Assembly (NCBI GenBank): GCA_029298735.1 | Contig: JANSLP010000130.1 | Span: forward strand, 1-64,000 | Reading direction: 5' to 3' | DNA: 64,000 nt | DNA from: Ophiostoma sp. CBS 140.51 | Taxonomy: Eukaryota; Ascomycota; Sordariomycetes; Ophiostomatales; Ophiostomataceae | Part shown: positions 23,048-33,331 of the stretch, piece by piece | Layout of the letters: each line of letters starts with the position of its first letter | Numbering within the stretch: position 1 is the stretch's first letter | Notes under the pieces: model-generated | The model's database searches: none | Told to the model about the DNA's origin: nothing | Seen by the model: the letters and a program-made list of their open reading frames with translations, nothing else | Program-made: the position numbers and the translations under genes

Positions 23048-23764
23048 TGGGGCGGCAGGTATGTGTGTGTGTTGTGGATGTCGGGGTGTCGGAGGGTGAG
23101 ATGATAATAAGCCTGCGCACGAGACAGCCTACCTGCCGTTCGTGAATAGGACAATGCCGTGGGTCGGAGCGGAGGACGAAGTCAGAGTGGGACGAGACCA
23201 ATCACAGAGATAGAGAGAAGAGAAGCGCCGGGGGGATAGGGATGGCGATCGTGAACAGTTGTCGTGATGCTCGTTTGAGGGGGGAAGGAGGTGATGGCAG
23301 CTGCCGTGGAAAGCTGGGGGGAGGTCTAAAACCGTGTGGTTTTTTTTACCCATTTTTTTGGTCCCTCCTCTTGGAGCAAACCGAAGGCAGGAGCTGGTCG
23401 GGGCCGTGTTCTTCCAGCATAGGCAAAAAGTGGGGCAAGTACCTCCACTGCGAACTCGGCCACAGCGCTACGGCGCTATCAATGCTGCAAAATGAAATCC
23501 GGACAGCGACAACGACACTGACTTGCACAAATGCTCATGGTTTGACAGTTTATAAAGCAGTACCAACTTCTTAAGTAAAGTAGAGATATATTCAAATGCT
23601 CCCACATCATAGACCGTATCCAATGCTGCTCCTATGACGCCGAAAATGACTTGCAAAATAACCCGGTACCCCCCAAAAATGTGCTCCTGCTCTTTCCCGA
23701 CTTTGAAATACATCATATACATAATAAACGGCAAGCGCACACCTTTACAAGGTAAAGTGTATGC
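23048..23764. other. Intergenic between NAT1 and MIX23
   Basis: Upstream sequence of NAT1 and downstream sequence of MIX23. No ORF with coding character. Confidence 0.45.
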
Positions 23765-24484
23765 TCACCGTCTCTCCCGCTTCCGCCATTGCTCCAGCGC
23801 GGCCTCCCACCCCGTCTCGCCAGTACTTGCCGTGATAGCACCGCTCCCACAACGCGCTTGAAGCACATCCCACGACCGGGCACGCACTATGCTCTCGACG
23901 CCCTTCTCATTGCGCATCAGAGAAGCAAGCAGGTTGGCCTGTGGCTCAGCGAGCGCATATTGCTTCCGCTTGATGTATGGGTCGAAGCGCTCGGTGATCT
24001 CAGGTGGTGTTGGTGGCGGAAAGTCGCCTTCCATAAGGGCACCAGACGCGGCAGCCGCAGCTGCGGCTTGTGCAGCTGCCTGGGCGGCTTCTTCGGCGTC
24101 TTTGGCCACGGCGTCATCGGCGACGCCTGCACAGTATCGAATGACGTCGTCGCGAGCCTGCCAGGCCGGAAAGAGGAGGGCGTCGCGAAAGGCGCGGCAT
24201 GCGGCTGCTGGCGGAGACGACGAGGAGGAAGAGCCGGACGAGTATGAGGTGGCGCGGTGCGCAGTGGACGAAGGGTCGAAGCCGGCGCGGGAGGGGGTGA
24301 CAAGGGCGTTGAGATGTTGTGTAATGGTGTCGTCGATGGCTCGGGACGCACGAAGAAAGTCTGGGAGGCATTGTTAGTGGCACGCCTTGTAATTAAAAGT
24401 GAGGTCTATCTGCCTACCTCGTAGGACGACAGTAGAAAAGCAGAACTGGGGCGTCAGCGCCGGCTGGTTCGGCTGTGTCGCCAT
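23765..24484 (-). CDS. MIX23: MIX23 / Cid2 / CCDC58 family mitochondrial protein
   Basis: Exons 24484-24418 and 24360-23765 (57-nt intron GTAGGC...CCCAG) give 220 aa. The junction forms VVLR/DFLRASRAIDDTI, which aligns with the conserved opening of the family (Cys, then a helix ending in R-x-IDD). A second conserved block, CRAFRDALLFPAWQARDDVI followed by RYC, and a third near the end, SIVRARSWDVLQARC, match the pattern of CCDC58/Mix23, including the four cysteines (about 15, 77, 99 and 193). These proteins sit in the mitochondrial intermembrane space and affect import; the fission yeast member was named for caffeine sensitivity (Cid2). Fungus-specific additions are a Ser-rich loop at about 60-72 and a poly-Ala stretch at about 115-127. 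The long first-exon ORF upstream is leader sequence. Confidence 0.85.
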
Positions 24485-25285
24485 GCTGTAAGGCTTTTGA
24501 CGTTCTTGTCTAGGCACACTGTCCTCTGTAGAGGGATAAGTATGGGACGAAGGTTGGCCGTCGGATTCCGTGCTCGACCGGGTGGCCGTTTTGTCCGGCG
24601 ACGTCCACAAGATATTCGCCAGCGTGGTTGTAAGTTGTTTCGCGGGGCAAATTGCCGTATGGATTGAGGGTGTTTCCAGGCGAGAGTGAATGTGAGTTGG
24701 TAGGGCTTTGCCCAGATCGTGTGTTGCAAGATTGGTGGGAGAAATTAAGGTAGTCGTAAATGCCACCAGAAGGACGTAGATTTGGCAATCTTTCGAGATA
24801 AACGGCGGCATGCGGCGGAGAAGGAGCGGGGAGGGGGGCGAGATGTACCGAGCGGGAAGCGCAATGGTCGAAGAGAGGCGAGAATTCACAGGCAGTCCAG
24901 TGGTGTGGTGTATGGGTCCCAGACTGCCATTTCGGCCAATCATAGACCAGGGTTTGACGAGCTTCAGGATAGCTTCAACGTGCCCAGTCTTTTGTTCCGC
25001 CGCCGACTTTTTTCAATCCAAACTCAGATATTGGACTTGATTCTATTGAAGATATTCTATGAAAGGAATCAAATGTCATTTTGTTATCCAAATAGGTCTT
25101 AGTTATCTGGTAATCATCGCAAAAAGCCTCCCGTCCCTGATATTCCCGCCATCTTTCGCAATTGTCTAGAGCCCAATGGCTTCATCTTACGACCACTCTT
25201 TCGATATTCAATCCACCCCGTCTCGTAATTGTGACCACGGTCGCCCATCCTCCATTGACTTCTATCTTTTCTATGTGCGAATTCT
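24485..25285. other. Intergenic upstream of MIX23
   Basis: Open minus-strand frames extend through part of it but show no motif and begin outside plausible leaders. Also contains the 3' end of the hydroxyacid dehydrogenase transcript. Confidence 0.4.
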
Positions 25286-26415
25286 CTAAAGCTCCAGGCC
25301 CGCCTGCTCAGGCACAATGCTCTTGAGCGTGTCCTCAAGGATTGCCTGCCGGACATTCTCCATCGCCCAGACCTCCATCTTGGTCTCGGTCTCGACCGTC
25401 GAAGTGCCCATGTGCGGCACAATGAGCGCCTTGTCGCTCTTCATCAGCTCCGGGTGAACCGCGGGCTCATGCTCAAAGACGTCTAGTCCTGCGGCTGCCA
25501 CATGACCGGATGCTAGTGCATCCACAAGGGCCTGTTCATTGATAACTGCACCGCGTGCCGTATTGACCACAACAACGCCGGGCTTCATCATGGCAAACTG
25601 AGGCGCGCCAATCATGTGCCGTGTGTGAGCATTGAGCGGCACATTGATGCTCACAACGTCAACCTGGGCCAGAAGCTCCTCTAGTGTCGGCACATAAACT
25701 GCACCACCTGCTTCAGCCTCGATCTCGGGTGCTAGACGTTTGCGGTTGTGGTAGAGAATCTTCATGCCGAATGCCGCGTGGGCCTTGCGCGCCACTGTCC
25801 GGCCGATACCGCCCATTCCAAGGATACCGATTGTCTTGTTCTGCGGGTCGTGGCCGAGCGGGGGTCCGCCGTTGGGACCGCGCCACTGACCGGCCCGGAT
25901 GCTGCTCAGCGTTGGGGCCAGGTTCCGCATGGCCCCGAGCAGCAAAAAGATGTGAATATCGGCTGTGGCTTCATCGACGGCTGTGGGTGTGTTGGACACT
26001 CGGACACCACGGGCGGTGCAGGCGGCAACGTCGATTTGGTCATAACCAGCGCCGTTGTGGCAGATAAAGCGTAGCGAAGACGGCAGTTCCGATAAGAGCT
26101 CGTTGTCAATGCGGCCGGTGATGCGAAACGACTCGAACGTGCGGTAGGCGACCTTAACGCCATCCAGCGAACCCGAGCGGCACTCCGCAATAAACTCAGC
26201 ACGGTTGTTGGCCTTGGGCACGATGATGTCCGCGACCTCACTGACCGACTCCCAAGTATCATGCGCCCTGTGCGTAGATGTTAGTCAAACTCTTCTTCTT
26301 CTTCTCCTCCCCCCCCCCCCCATTCTCGCATCACTCAAGTCAACAGAGAGTCCACTTACAGCTGGATAGTACCGAGCTGCAACACCTGCATCCGCGCAGG
26401 CTTATCGGCGGCCAT
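25286..26415 (-). CDS. D-2-hydroxyacid dehydrogenase (glyoxylate/hydroxypyruvate reductase type)
   Basis: Exons 26415-26360 and 26267-25286 encode 345 aa; the 92-nt intron joins the Leu codon of TIQL/AHDTWE in phase 2. The NAD(P)-binding motif is GILGMGGIGRTVA (about 170-182). The three catalytic residues of the family are present: Arg in NTARGAVI, Glu in GLDVFEHEP and His in VPHMGTST. The N-terminal substrate domain has HNGAGYDQIDVAA, also typical. Such enzymes reduce glyoxylate or other 2-keto acids to D-hydroxy acids in cytosol or mitochondria (yeast Gor1 is a close functional model); the exact substrate is not determinable. No PTS1 signal is seen at the C-terminus (QAGLEL). The intron contains a 13-base C run on the plus strand (26309-26321). 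Confidence 0.88.
26309..26321 (+). repeat. C13 homopolymer inside an intron
   Basis: Thirteen cytosines preceded by TCTTCTTCTTCTTCTCCT; on the transcribed minus strand this is a G13 run followed by AGGAGAAGAAG within the dehydrogenase intron. Confidence 0.9.
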
Positions 26416-29400
26416 CTTGAGAATGGCCTTCGAGGAACGGCGCGGTGATGCTATGTATGTTGGTGCTTCAGAAACCAGTTATGAAGAAGCGTTGATTGGA
26501 AATGCTGGTGAGAAAGTGTAAAGTAGAAGCAAGGCGTAGGCAAGAGAGGGACAAGCTGCAGATAGTGGTGGGCCAGCTCTCATTATATCGTTACTGCCTC
26601 TAATGTACGTGTCACTATCTTGGTCACGCCTTAATTGTCACCAAAACCGGAAGTTTCTGACGTGGCTATGAGCTTGATCCGAATTTATGGTGCCGTTGAC
26701 CAAGGGAGTCGTGAGAGTCGTTAAGGCTGGCTGTGTATAAGGTACGTAATGAGCCGGTCTGTATGTACTGCGAGATCTAGTAGTGAGCTACCCACGAATA
26801 GTGACAGAAGGCTGCATAAGTCCCGTAAAAAGACAAGTTGTGATCGTACCCTAACCATGTCTCAGTCAACTTAGATCAAAATGTAGAAGTGAGTAGAAGG
26901 GAAAGAAGGGCACCGAGTGGTTGTGAGGGGGTAGGTTATGCACAAGAAGTGCCGAGGTTGAAATACCAACTACCTTATATCTAGGGAGCAAGCAAGATTA
27001 GTACAACCGCATGAGATTCAAAGTGAAAGGTGAGCAAGAACCGGTGAGGTTGAGGCAAACATGGGGATCGACAAGTGAACTTTGAGGTGGGAGGCAGAGG
27101 TGTACTCAATAAGAAAAGCCTTTGCCGCCTAACGATATTGGATTGGTACTGCATAAAACAGAAACAGCTGGGTGAGAGGATGGACGAGGGGAATTTACTA
27201 TAAAAATCCACTGACCGTTGATTGCTATTAAAGAAGCATGCGAAAGAGAGGAAAATGAGGCCAATCGAGGTGAAGGTGGTACACAAAGATATGAGGAACC
27301 GAATCGATTGAAGCAAAATGGGCCCAAGAATGACGATTGATAACTGCGTGTTGACGGCAATCTCTACGCAATTGGCACGACAGTGGTTCGCAACGCAGTG
27401 CTCGCAGGATGTGTGTTGCACAGAGGGAAGAGATTGAACGCAAGCTTTCCTCGTTTCGAAAAAGTTGGAGGGTGCGCCGATGAGAATGGTGGTTTGAGGA
27501 GAGGAGATGAAATAGAAAAATAAAGAGTCAGAGATAGTAGATTGAAGGTCGGTCAGTCGATGGACCTTGCCACGAATAAGAGCGCCGGTCGGTCCATTGT
27601 GTAAGTACTCGTAATACACGAGATAGCGTGAACAGGGGACGAGACGAGGCCCCAAGACGGCGTCCTTTGTCCACCCATTATGTTTCTTCGACGCCCTTCA
27701 CCCACTGTCTGGTTCGCCATTTTCTCATTTTGTTCCCGTTTTAGCTTTCTCGCCCTGGTTTAGGTGTGGGGTAGTAGCGACAACGGAGATGCGGCGGCGG
27801 CCGTGGGTTTTGGCAGTGGCCCATCTTGGTGCGTTGCAGTCGCCGCGATACAGCATGAGGGACCGAAAAAGCGAGAGAAGATGGGGAAAGACGGAGGGAT
27901 AAGGTTGTAGCCGTCTGGGGGAAAGATATGTGGCACACAGACGAGGTGACCTTATTACGGTTTGTCTTTTCGACTAAGTTTATTATTATTATTATTATTA
28001 TTCTTTCTTTTCTTCCTTTAGAAAGCCAATAATTCCTCACACAGAAGCTGGTCACCTTCGTTCGGATGCGATTTTACTGTGCTCTTGCAATCTTCATCGT
28101 GTTTATCTTAATTAGCCATGGCCGATACCCCTCCTTGTAACAGCTTGCCTCGATAGCTCTCTTCTTCTTACGCATGGGCATCCGTTTGTTGCTTGAAGAT
28201 CAAATGGCGCTATTGAGTCTTATTCCTTCCGGGAACTGGCCGGCCAATTGGTATCGTGCCTGGTCAGCATACAGGCCCCGCAAGGCCAACAACATGCAGG
28301 GTGGCGGTGAGTGCTTTTCCGGATGTTTGTGCAGTTGTGTGTGTGTGCGTGTGCCTGCGGGAGCGTGTGAGAGTTGCTGTTGCTGGACAATGTTTCATTG
28401 GACTTTTCCTTGGCTTTGGGGCTTTGGTGCTGGTTCTTGTCGGTGTTGTGCAGCCAGAGGCCCGTATGTTCCAAACGATGATGATTTCGCAACGGGTCAG
28501 GGCGGGGGCAAGATGCGACCTATCATAAATCAAGCACATCTTGTCTTTCCTTCTCCTCTATCCAACTTGACACAAGGTTGAAGGAGAGATGTCCGCCTGT
28601 TCCCGAAAGAATGGAACCTGTCTGAATTGGAGAGTAAAGTGTGCTTGTATAAGCTGAACGATTGGTGTACTAGATATGAAAGTACTTAATCAAGCGATTT
28701 ACATTTCATGACCTAAACAGCCCCTATGCTGCTGCCCAAGAAAAAAAGCTTGTTGCGTCCCTTTCGACTACCGTGACTCCCATACCACGACAGGAGAGCA
28801 AAGGACCCGAACGGACGGCAAGTGAGAAACAGCCTCCAGGTATAATTTGTACATCTTTACAGCTTCAATTATGTACGTAAGGTAAGAGAGAATAAGTAAA
28901 CATTTGGCGTGGTCATCCTATCAAAACCACACGCAAGCGCAGATCATATCCAATCCAATGACCGGTAAGCAAAAGAAGGGAGGCAACGAGGCGCAGATGG
29001 ATGTTATATGAGAATCAAAAGTACAGCAAGTTTTAAAACAATGGAACGGAAATATCCCAAAAGAACGAAAAAAAAAAGGTAAACAGGAAGGTCATTAACA
29101 AACATTAGAGACCCCCATTGGGGCCTTATGCGACGTGGTGTCATCATGAAAAGGACAAGGCCAGTGAAAGAAAACAAAAATCGTACTGTACAAAGAATCA
29201 GACTGGAATGTAATCTGAATGTTAGATGTGGAAGTGCCTGAGATGACACGCCCTTCCTAGGCACACGAAGAGAGGCTAAATAAAGTGATGAGGTCGTCCC
29301 ATAATTAAGAGTAGAGTGTAGGTAAGTCGATAAAGTTGTCGAGTAGACTAATCACGCGGCCGCTTCTTTTTGTTAACAAAACACTGCCCCGAGAGGTGTG

Positions 29401-29823
29401 GCTGTTACACAGCGTCTAATTTACCGCAGTGATGTTCAAAGTCCGGATAAATTTGTGGTTCATGGTGAAAATCCGGCGTAAGCTACAATGGTGATTGATT
29501 TTGTGGCGATTGTTGTGTAACATTCTTTGGAGCGGCGGCTGGAAAAGTCAGGGAGCCACATAGCTGTACATGCTGCGTTCCGCATGTCTACTCCGTCGTG
29601 CAGCATGACTGAAAGAAGTCTTCTTGTGGCCGCAAGCAATCAGATTCCGTGTCAATGGAGCCTATCTTTGTCGATACTGTTAGGTGTTGGCGAACTTCGG
29701 AATGGAAAACCAGAGAATGGTGTGCGTGGAGCGCAATGGTCCATCAAGTGCAACTAGCACAGTTGAGTCTGGTCTTATAAATGGCGTTGCTACCGACGAG
29801 ACTTGGAGATTTGCTCGTCGATC
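26416..29823. other. Intergenic, 3.4 kb, no confirmed gene
   Basis: Upstream of the hydroxyacid dehydrogenase and downstream of the Zn2Cys6 regulator. The 224-codon minus ORF at 26981-27655 has no motif and non-coding composition. Short protein-like fragments at about 29600-29830 on the minus strand may be 3' exons of the regulator (see findings). An ATT microsatellite sits at 27980-28002. Confidence 0.4.
27980..28002 (+). repeat. ATT trinucleotide microsatellite
   Basis: About seven and a half uninterrupted ATT units in non-coding sequence. Confidence 0.9.
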
Positions 29824-29839
29824 TCATCAGAAATCGCGC

Positions 29840-32096
29840 TCATAGAAGACCCTGGCTATACCGTCCAGCGTCTCGCGAATCGGGCGTGCTGCTAGGATAT
29901 CCGTGGTGAACACGTCCATTCCAGTAGTTTCGCCGAGAATCCTCTTTATATGAGGAGTCAAAGGAAGTTCCAGGGTATTCGGAGGGTGTGATAACGGAGC
30001 GAGAAGAGTATGGACTCGGATTGTACGACGAGCCGCTCGAGTGAGAGCCATTGCCATTGCTTTCGTGGTGGTTCGTGCTCCCATTGCCGTTGTGATTTGA
30101 TTGATACGAAGATGACGTTGTAGACGATGGCCCTGTTGCGCTGTAGTAGTTGGACACCGCACTGCCAGAGCTGCTGGATGTAGACGATAAAGATGAAGGG
30201 CCACCGATAATCGATGGCGACTTAATGCCGGCTAAATTCGTCACCGGGTTGGATGCAGCGGATGAGCTAACCACGGAAGAGTAGGGAACTGGAGGGGGGC
30301 TCTTGGGACGTGCTGTTGAGGCTGGTGCTGTTGCTGTTGTTGTCGTTGATGAATCATGCGGGGAAACGTGTGCGGTCGCTTGCAGGAAAGCCGGGTTGTT
30401 GGGCTGCTGCTTGAAGATGGGATCATAGCCGGCGCAGTCGCGCTTCGACTTCTTGCAGTTGTTGCAGGTGGGGTGTGTTTCGTCGCACTGTATTTCGCAC
30501 AAAGGTTAGAACTGATGCACAGTTTCATCGTTGAAATTAGAGTAAAAAGACCAGTGACAAAATGTAATGCAGAGAAGGCAGTCCCCTTAAACCGACACGG
30601 CGCAAGTCTCGACGAGATCGAGAAAAATTGATCATGCACAATTTTCGAACGCGAACCATATCCACTTGGATAGACGTGTATTCGTTTTAGAAACACACTT
30701 TTCTCAAAAGAGGGAAAACGAGAAATAAGAAAAAAAGCCAAGCACAGAAACGAGATGCACGAGCAGGCGTGGTTGTACAAACGTGCGTGCAGGCGGGAAG
30801 GGAAGCCTGCGATTCAATGTTTGGTTCCGGCGAACGGACGGATCCGCGCTGGCGGGGAAAGACAACCAAATACAACAAACACAAGATATGGTAGCCGCAC
30901 GCACTGTTCTTGTGGCCCTTTGCGTCCCAGGACCTCGCTGCCGGATTTTGGCCTTCAATTCTCAGTGCGAAACAACGAGCATAGGCACTCGCCTGAGGGT
31001 GGACTCATTGTTTTGGTGTCCCATTCGCACCAAGAACTCGGCCAGTCGTATCTCGGGTCTGACCAAAGTTGCGTTCGCCTAGCTTCGTGTGCCTCTGTTG
31101 TGCTCCCCCGGGCTCTGCACTTCTCGTCCCTTCTGGGTCTAACAGCACGGATAGTCGTGTAACTAATCCGAGCAATAAAAGACTAAAGAGCAATTGGGAT
31201 TCGAGGCATCCGTACCCGCGAGAACTGGGAGAATGTGCATAAATAGCACAGGAGAGAAGAGTGCAAAATAAAGAACATAAAGAACGAAATAACGACGTAA
31301 AAGAACAAGCATTTCCAACGTTAGCGTGGAACTCACCTTGATGCGCCGTTTCCGGCAGGTCATGCAGCCAGTTTTTGTGCGGCGCTTGATTTCCTAAGCA
31401 TGAGTTAGCACAGCATAGTTTTGGATACAGGAGATGAGACTGGGTATCAAAGTAGCAAGACTGTACCTTCTTATGGCGAAGGCCTCCGATTGCGAATGAC
31501 GGCATCCGCAGATCACTACTGTGGCCGTGGTGGTGACCATAGCTGGAAAAAGAAGGAAGACCGTGCGGTGAGATTCCATACGGCGGTGGTATGGAGAAGA
31601 ATGGCAACGGGCCGGGCGGCAGGCTCGGTGGTCCAGGATAGGGCGAAGAGTGTAAGCTGCTGCTCGATGACGGGTGTAGTGGGTCAATAGTCCGCATGCT
31701 GGGCAAAGACGGGATCGAGTTGTTCGTCGGCGGCGGTGGCTGCGCGGTGATGGGGGACGGATGATACAGGTCGCTGACGCCGATACCTGGGTTGCCCGGC
31801 CCTTGGTGACTTCCAATGCTTTGACTGCTGTGCGATGGGTAGTATGGGTGGCTTGAGTGTCCTGATGAGCTTATTGAGGATGTTGGCGGTGGCGGCTGTT
31901 GGTGTTGCTGTTGGTGTTGCTGGTGCTGGTGCTGGTGCTGATGTTGATGTTGATGATGTTGTTGATGATGCTGGTGCTGGTGTTGTGATGACGGCGGTGG
32001 CGGAGGGTGCTGGTATGAAGACGGTCCCGAGTAACTCATGCTGCTGCTTTCGGAGAGGCGAGGCAAGCCCGCGTGATGAGACGGGTGGCTCGACAT
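29840..32096 (-). CDS. Zn2Cys6 fungal transcription factor, His/Gln-rich N-terminus
   Basis: Exons in coding order: 32096-31467, 31393-31337 and 30487-29840 (444 aa as modelled). The short middle exon carries RRTKTGCMTCRKRRIK and the third begins CDETHPTCNNCKKSKRDC; joined they form a complete binuclear cluster with six cysteines in the canonical spacing, so this is a nuclear DNA-binding regulator. Before the cluster lie about 210 residues of Ser/Pro/His/Gln-rich low complexity, including alternating His-Gln runs; after it comes Ser/Thr/Asn-rich sequence. The second intron (30488-31336, 849 nt) is far longer than any other here. The 3' end is uncertain: near 29830-30000 a different frame is more protein-like than the one used, so the true C-terminus is probably different or damaged, and no fungal-specific activation domain is visible. 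Targets are unknown. The only in-frame ATG is at 32096. Confidence 0.7.
31894..31989 (-). repeat. His/Gln-coding triplet repeat
   Basis: Imperfect run of CAC, CAT, CAA and CAG codons giving long His-Gln alternation in the N-terminal part of the Zn2Cys6 regulator; likely length-variable. Confidence 0.8.
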
Positions 32097-33310
32097 GGTG
32101 AAAGAAGGCAGGAAGGCTGGCAGGCAGGGGGAAATGAAGATGCTGCTGAGGATGCCGGTGAGATGTGATGGAAGACGCGTCTCGTGGTGGGTGTGCTGAA
32201 GCGGCGCTGGACTTGCCGAGGGCGAGCAAGTAGTCGCAAAGTTTATCGTTAAGATTCTGGCGAGAAATGTCGCTACGATAGAATTGAAATCACGGCCAAT
32301 ATCGTCGAGTCCGCGTAGAGATTCGAAAGAACTGAGGTAAGAGCGTCGAGGCTCGTTTCCGGCCTGCGCTGCGGTTACCAACTATATCGAGCGGCGCAGT
32401 TCATCGCTTGTGCGAATTAGAAATATTAACGTCGATATATGCGAATAAACGCGATGTGGCCGTGTACTTGAACGCGTCCGTAATGTGTCCTGGTCTGAGA
32501 TCACTGTCGATTGGCGTTGTCTTGCGCCTTCTTGCTGGTATGTGTTGTGTGTTGCGAAGTTCTCTTATGTTTAATGTGATGCAAAGGCGTACGCGATGAT
32601 TGAATTTCGGAAAGTGTAGTTGTCAATGTCAATGTCTGTTGTTTGTCGTCAAATGCTTCAAACTGCTATCGAGTGGTGCGGTGAAGTGCGTTGTCATCGA
32701 AGTGTTGTGTGTGGTTGGAAGACTACGCAGTGGAGTTTAAAAGGAACGAGAAGGAAGTGCGCCAGGCCAATGTTTTAATTAGGTCGATTTTCTTCACATG
32801 GGTAACCATATGTGCAACGACCTTTGTCCTGGAGCCATGGTTTCCAACTCAGCAATCAATGAACACTACGAAATATGATTATTGGGCGTGCGACTTGGGA
32901 AAGGAGCGACCGACAAGGGAGTGACAAGGGAAGGGGGCCCAAACGGGGGCTGATGGGTGGGAGAGGTAAAGAGCGACCAGGGGTGCAGCGCAACCGTGGG
33001 CCGGTTCTGGAGCCTATTCACTTTTGGCTGGGGGGTATTAGGAGCTAAACTTGTGAGCGAGCTGGATGTGGGGGGTACAGAGCGGAAAGCAGAAATCAAA
33101 CAAGAAAAGGGGGGCGTGAGGGTAAAAAGGCCGCAATTGCACAACAAAGAAAGGATCTGTCGTGGGAAAAAGAAAGCACGCCGTCTGGAGCAAGCAGAAT
33201 CAAAAAGCAATTTCCTCCTTTCTCGCGAGCAAGCGCTGGTGGTGGGCAGAATGGGAGAGGACACCCATCCGTTTTTGTTCTTTTGAAATTTGTCGTTCTC
33301 GCCATGTGCC

Positions 33311-33331
33311 TTCTCTCTCTCTCTCTCTCTT
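33311..33331 (+). repeat. TC dinucleotide microsatellite
   Basis: About ten TC units in the gene-free region upstream of the Zn2Cys6 regulator. Confidence 0.85.

Noticed and set aside
26847..26857. ACCCTAACC resembling a telomerase RNA template
   Set aside because: A nine-base match to the telomere repeat is expected about three times by chance in a window of this size, and nothing around it supports an RNA gene.
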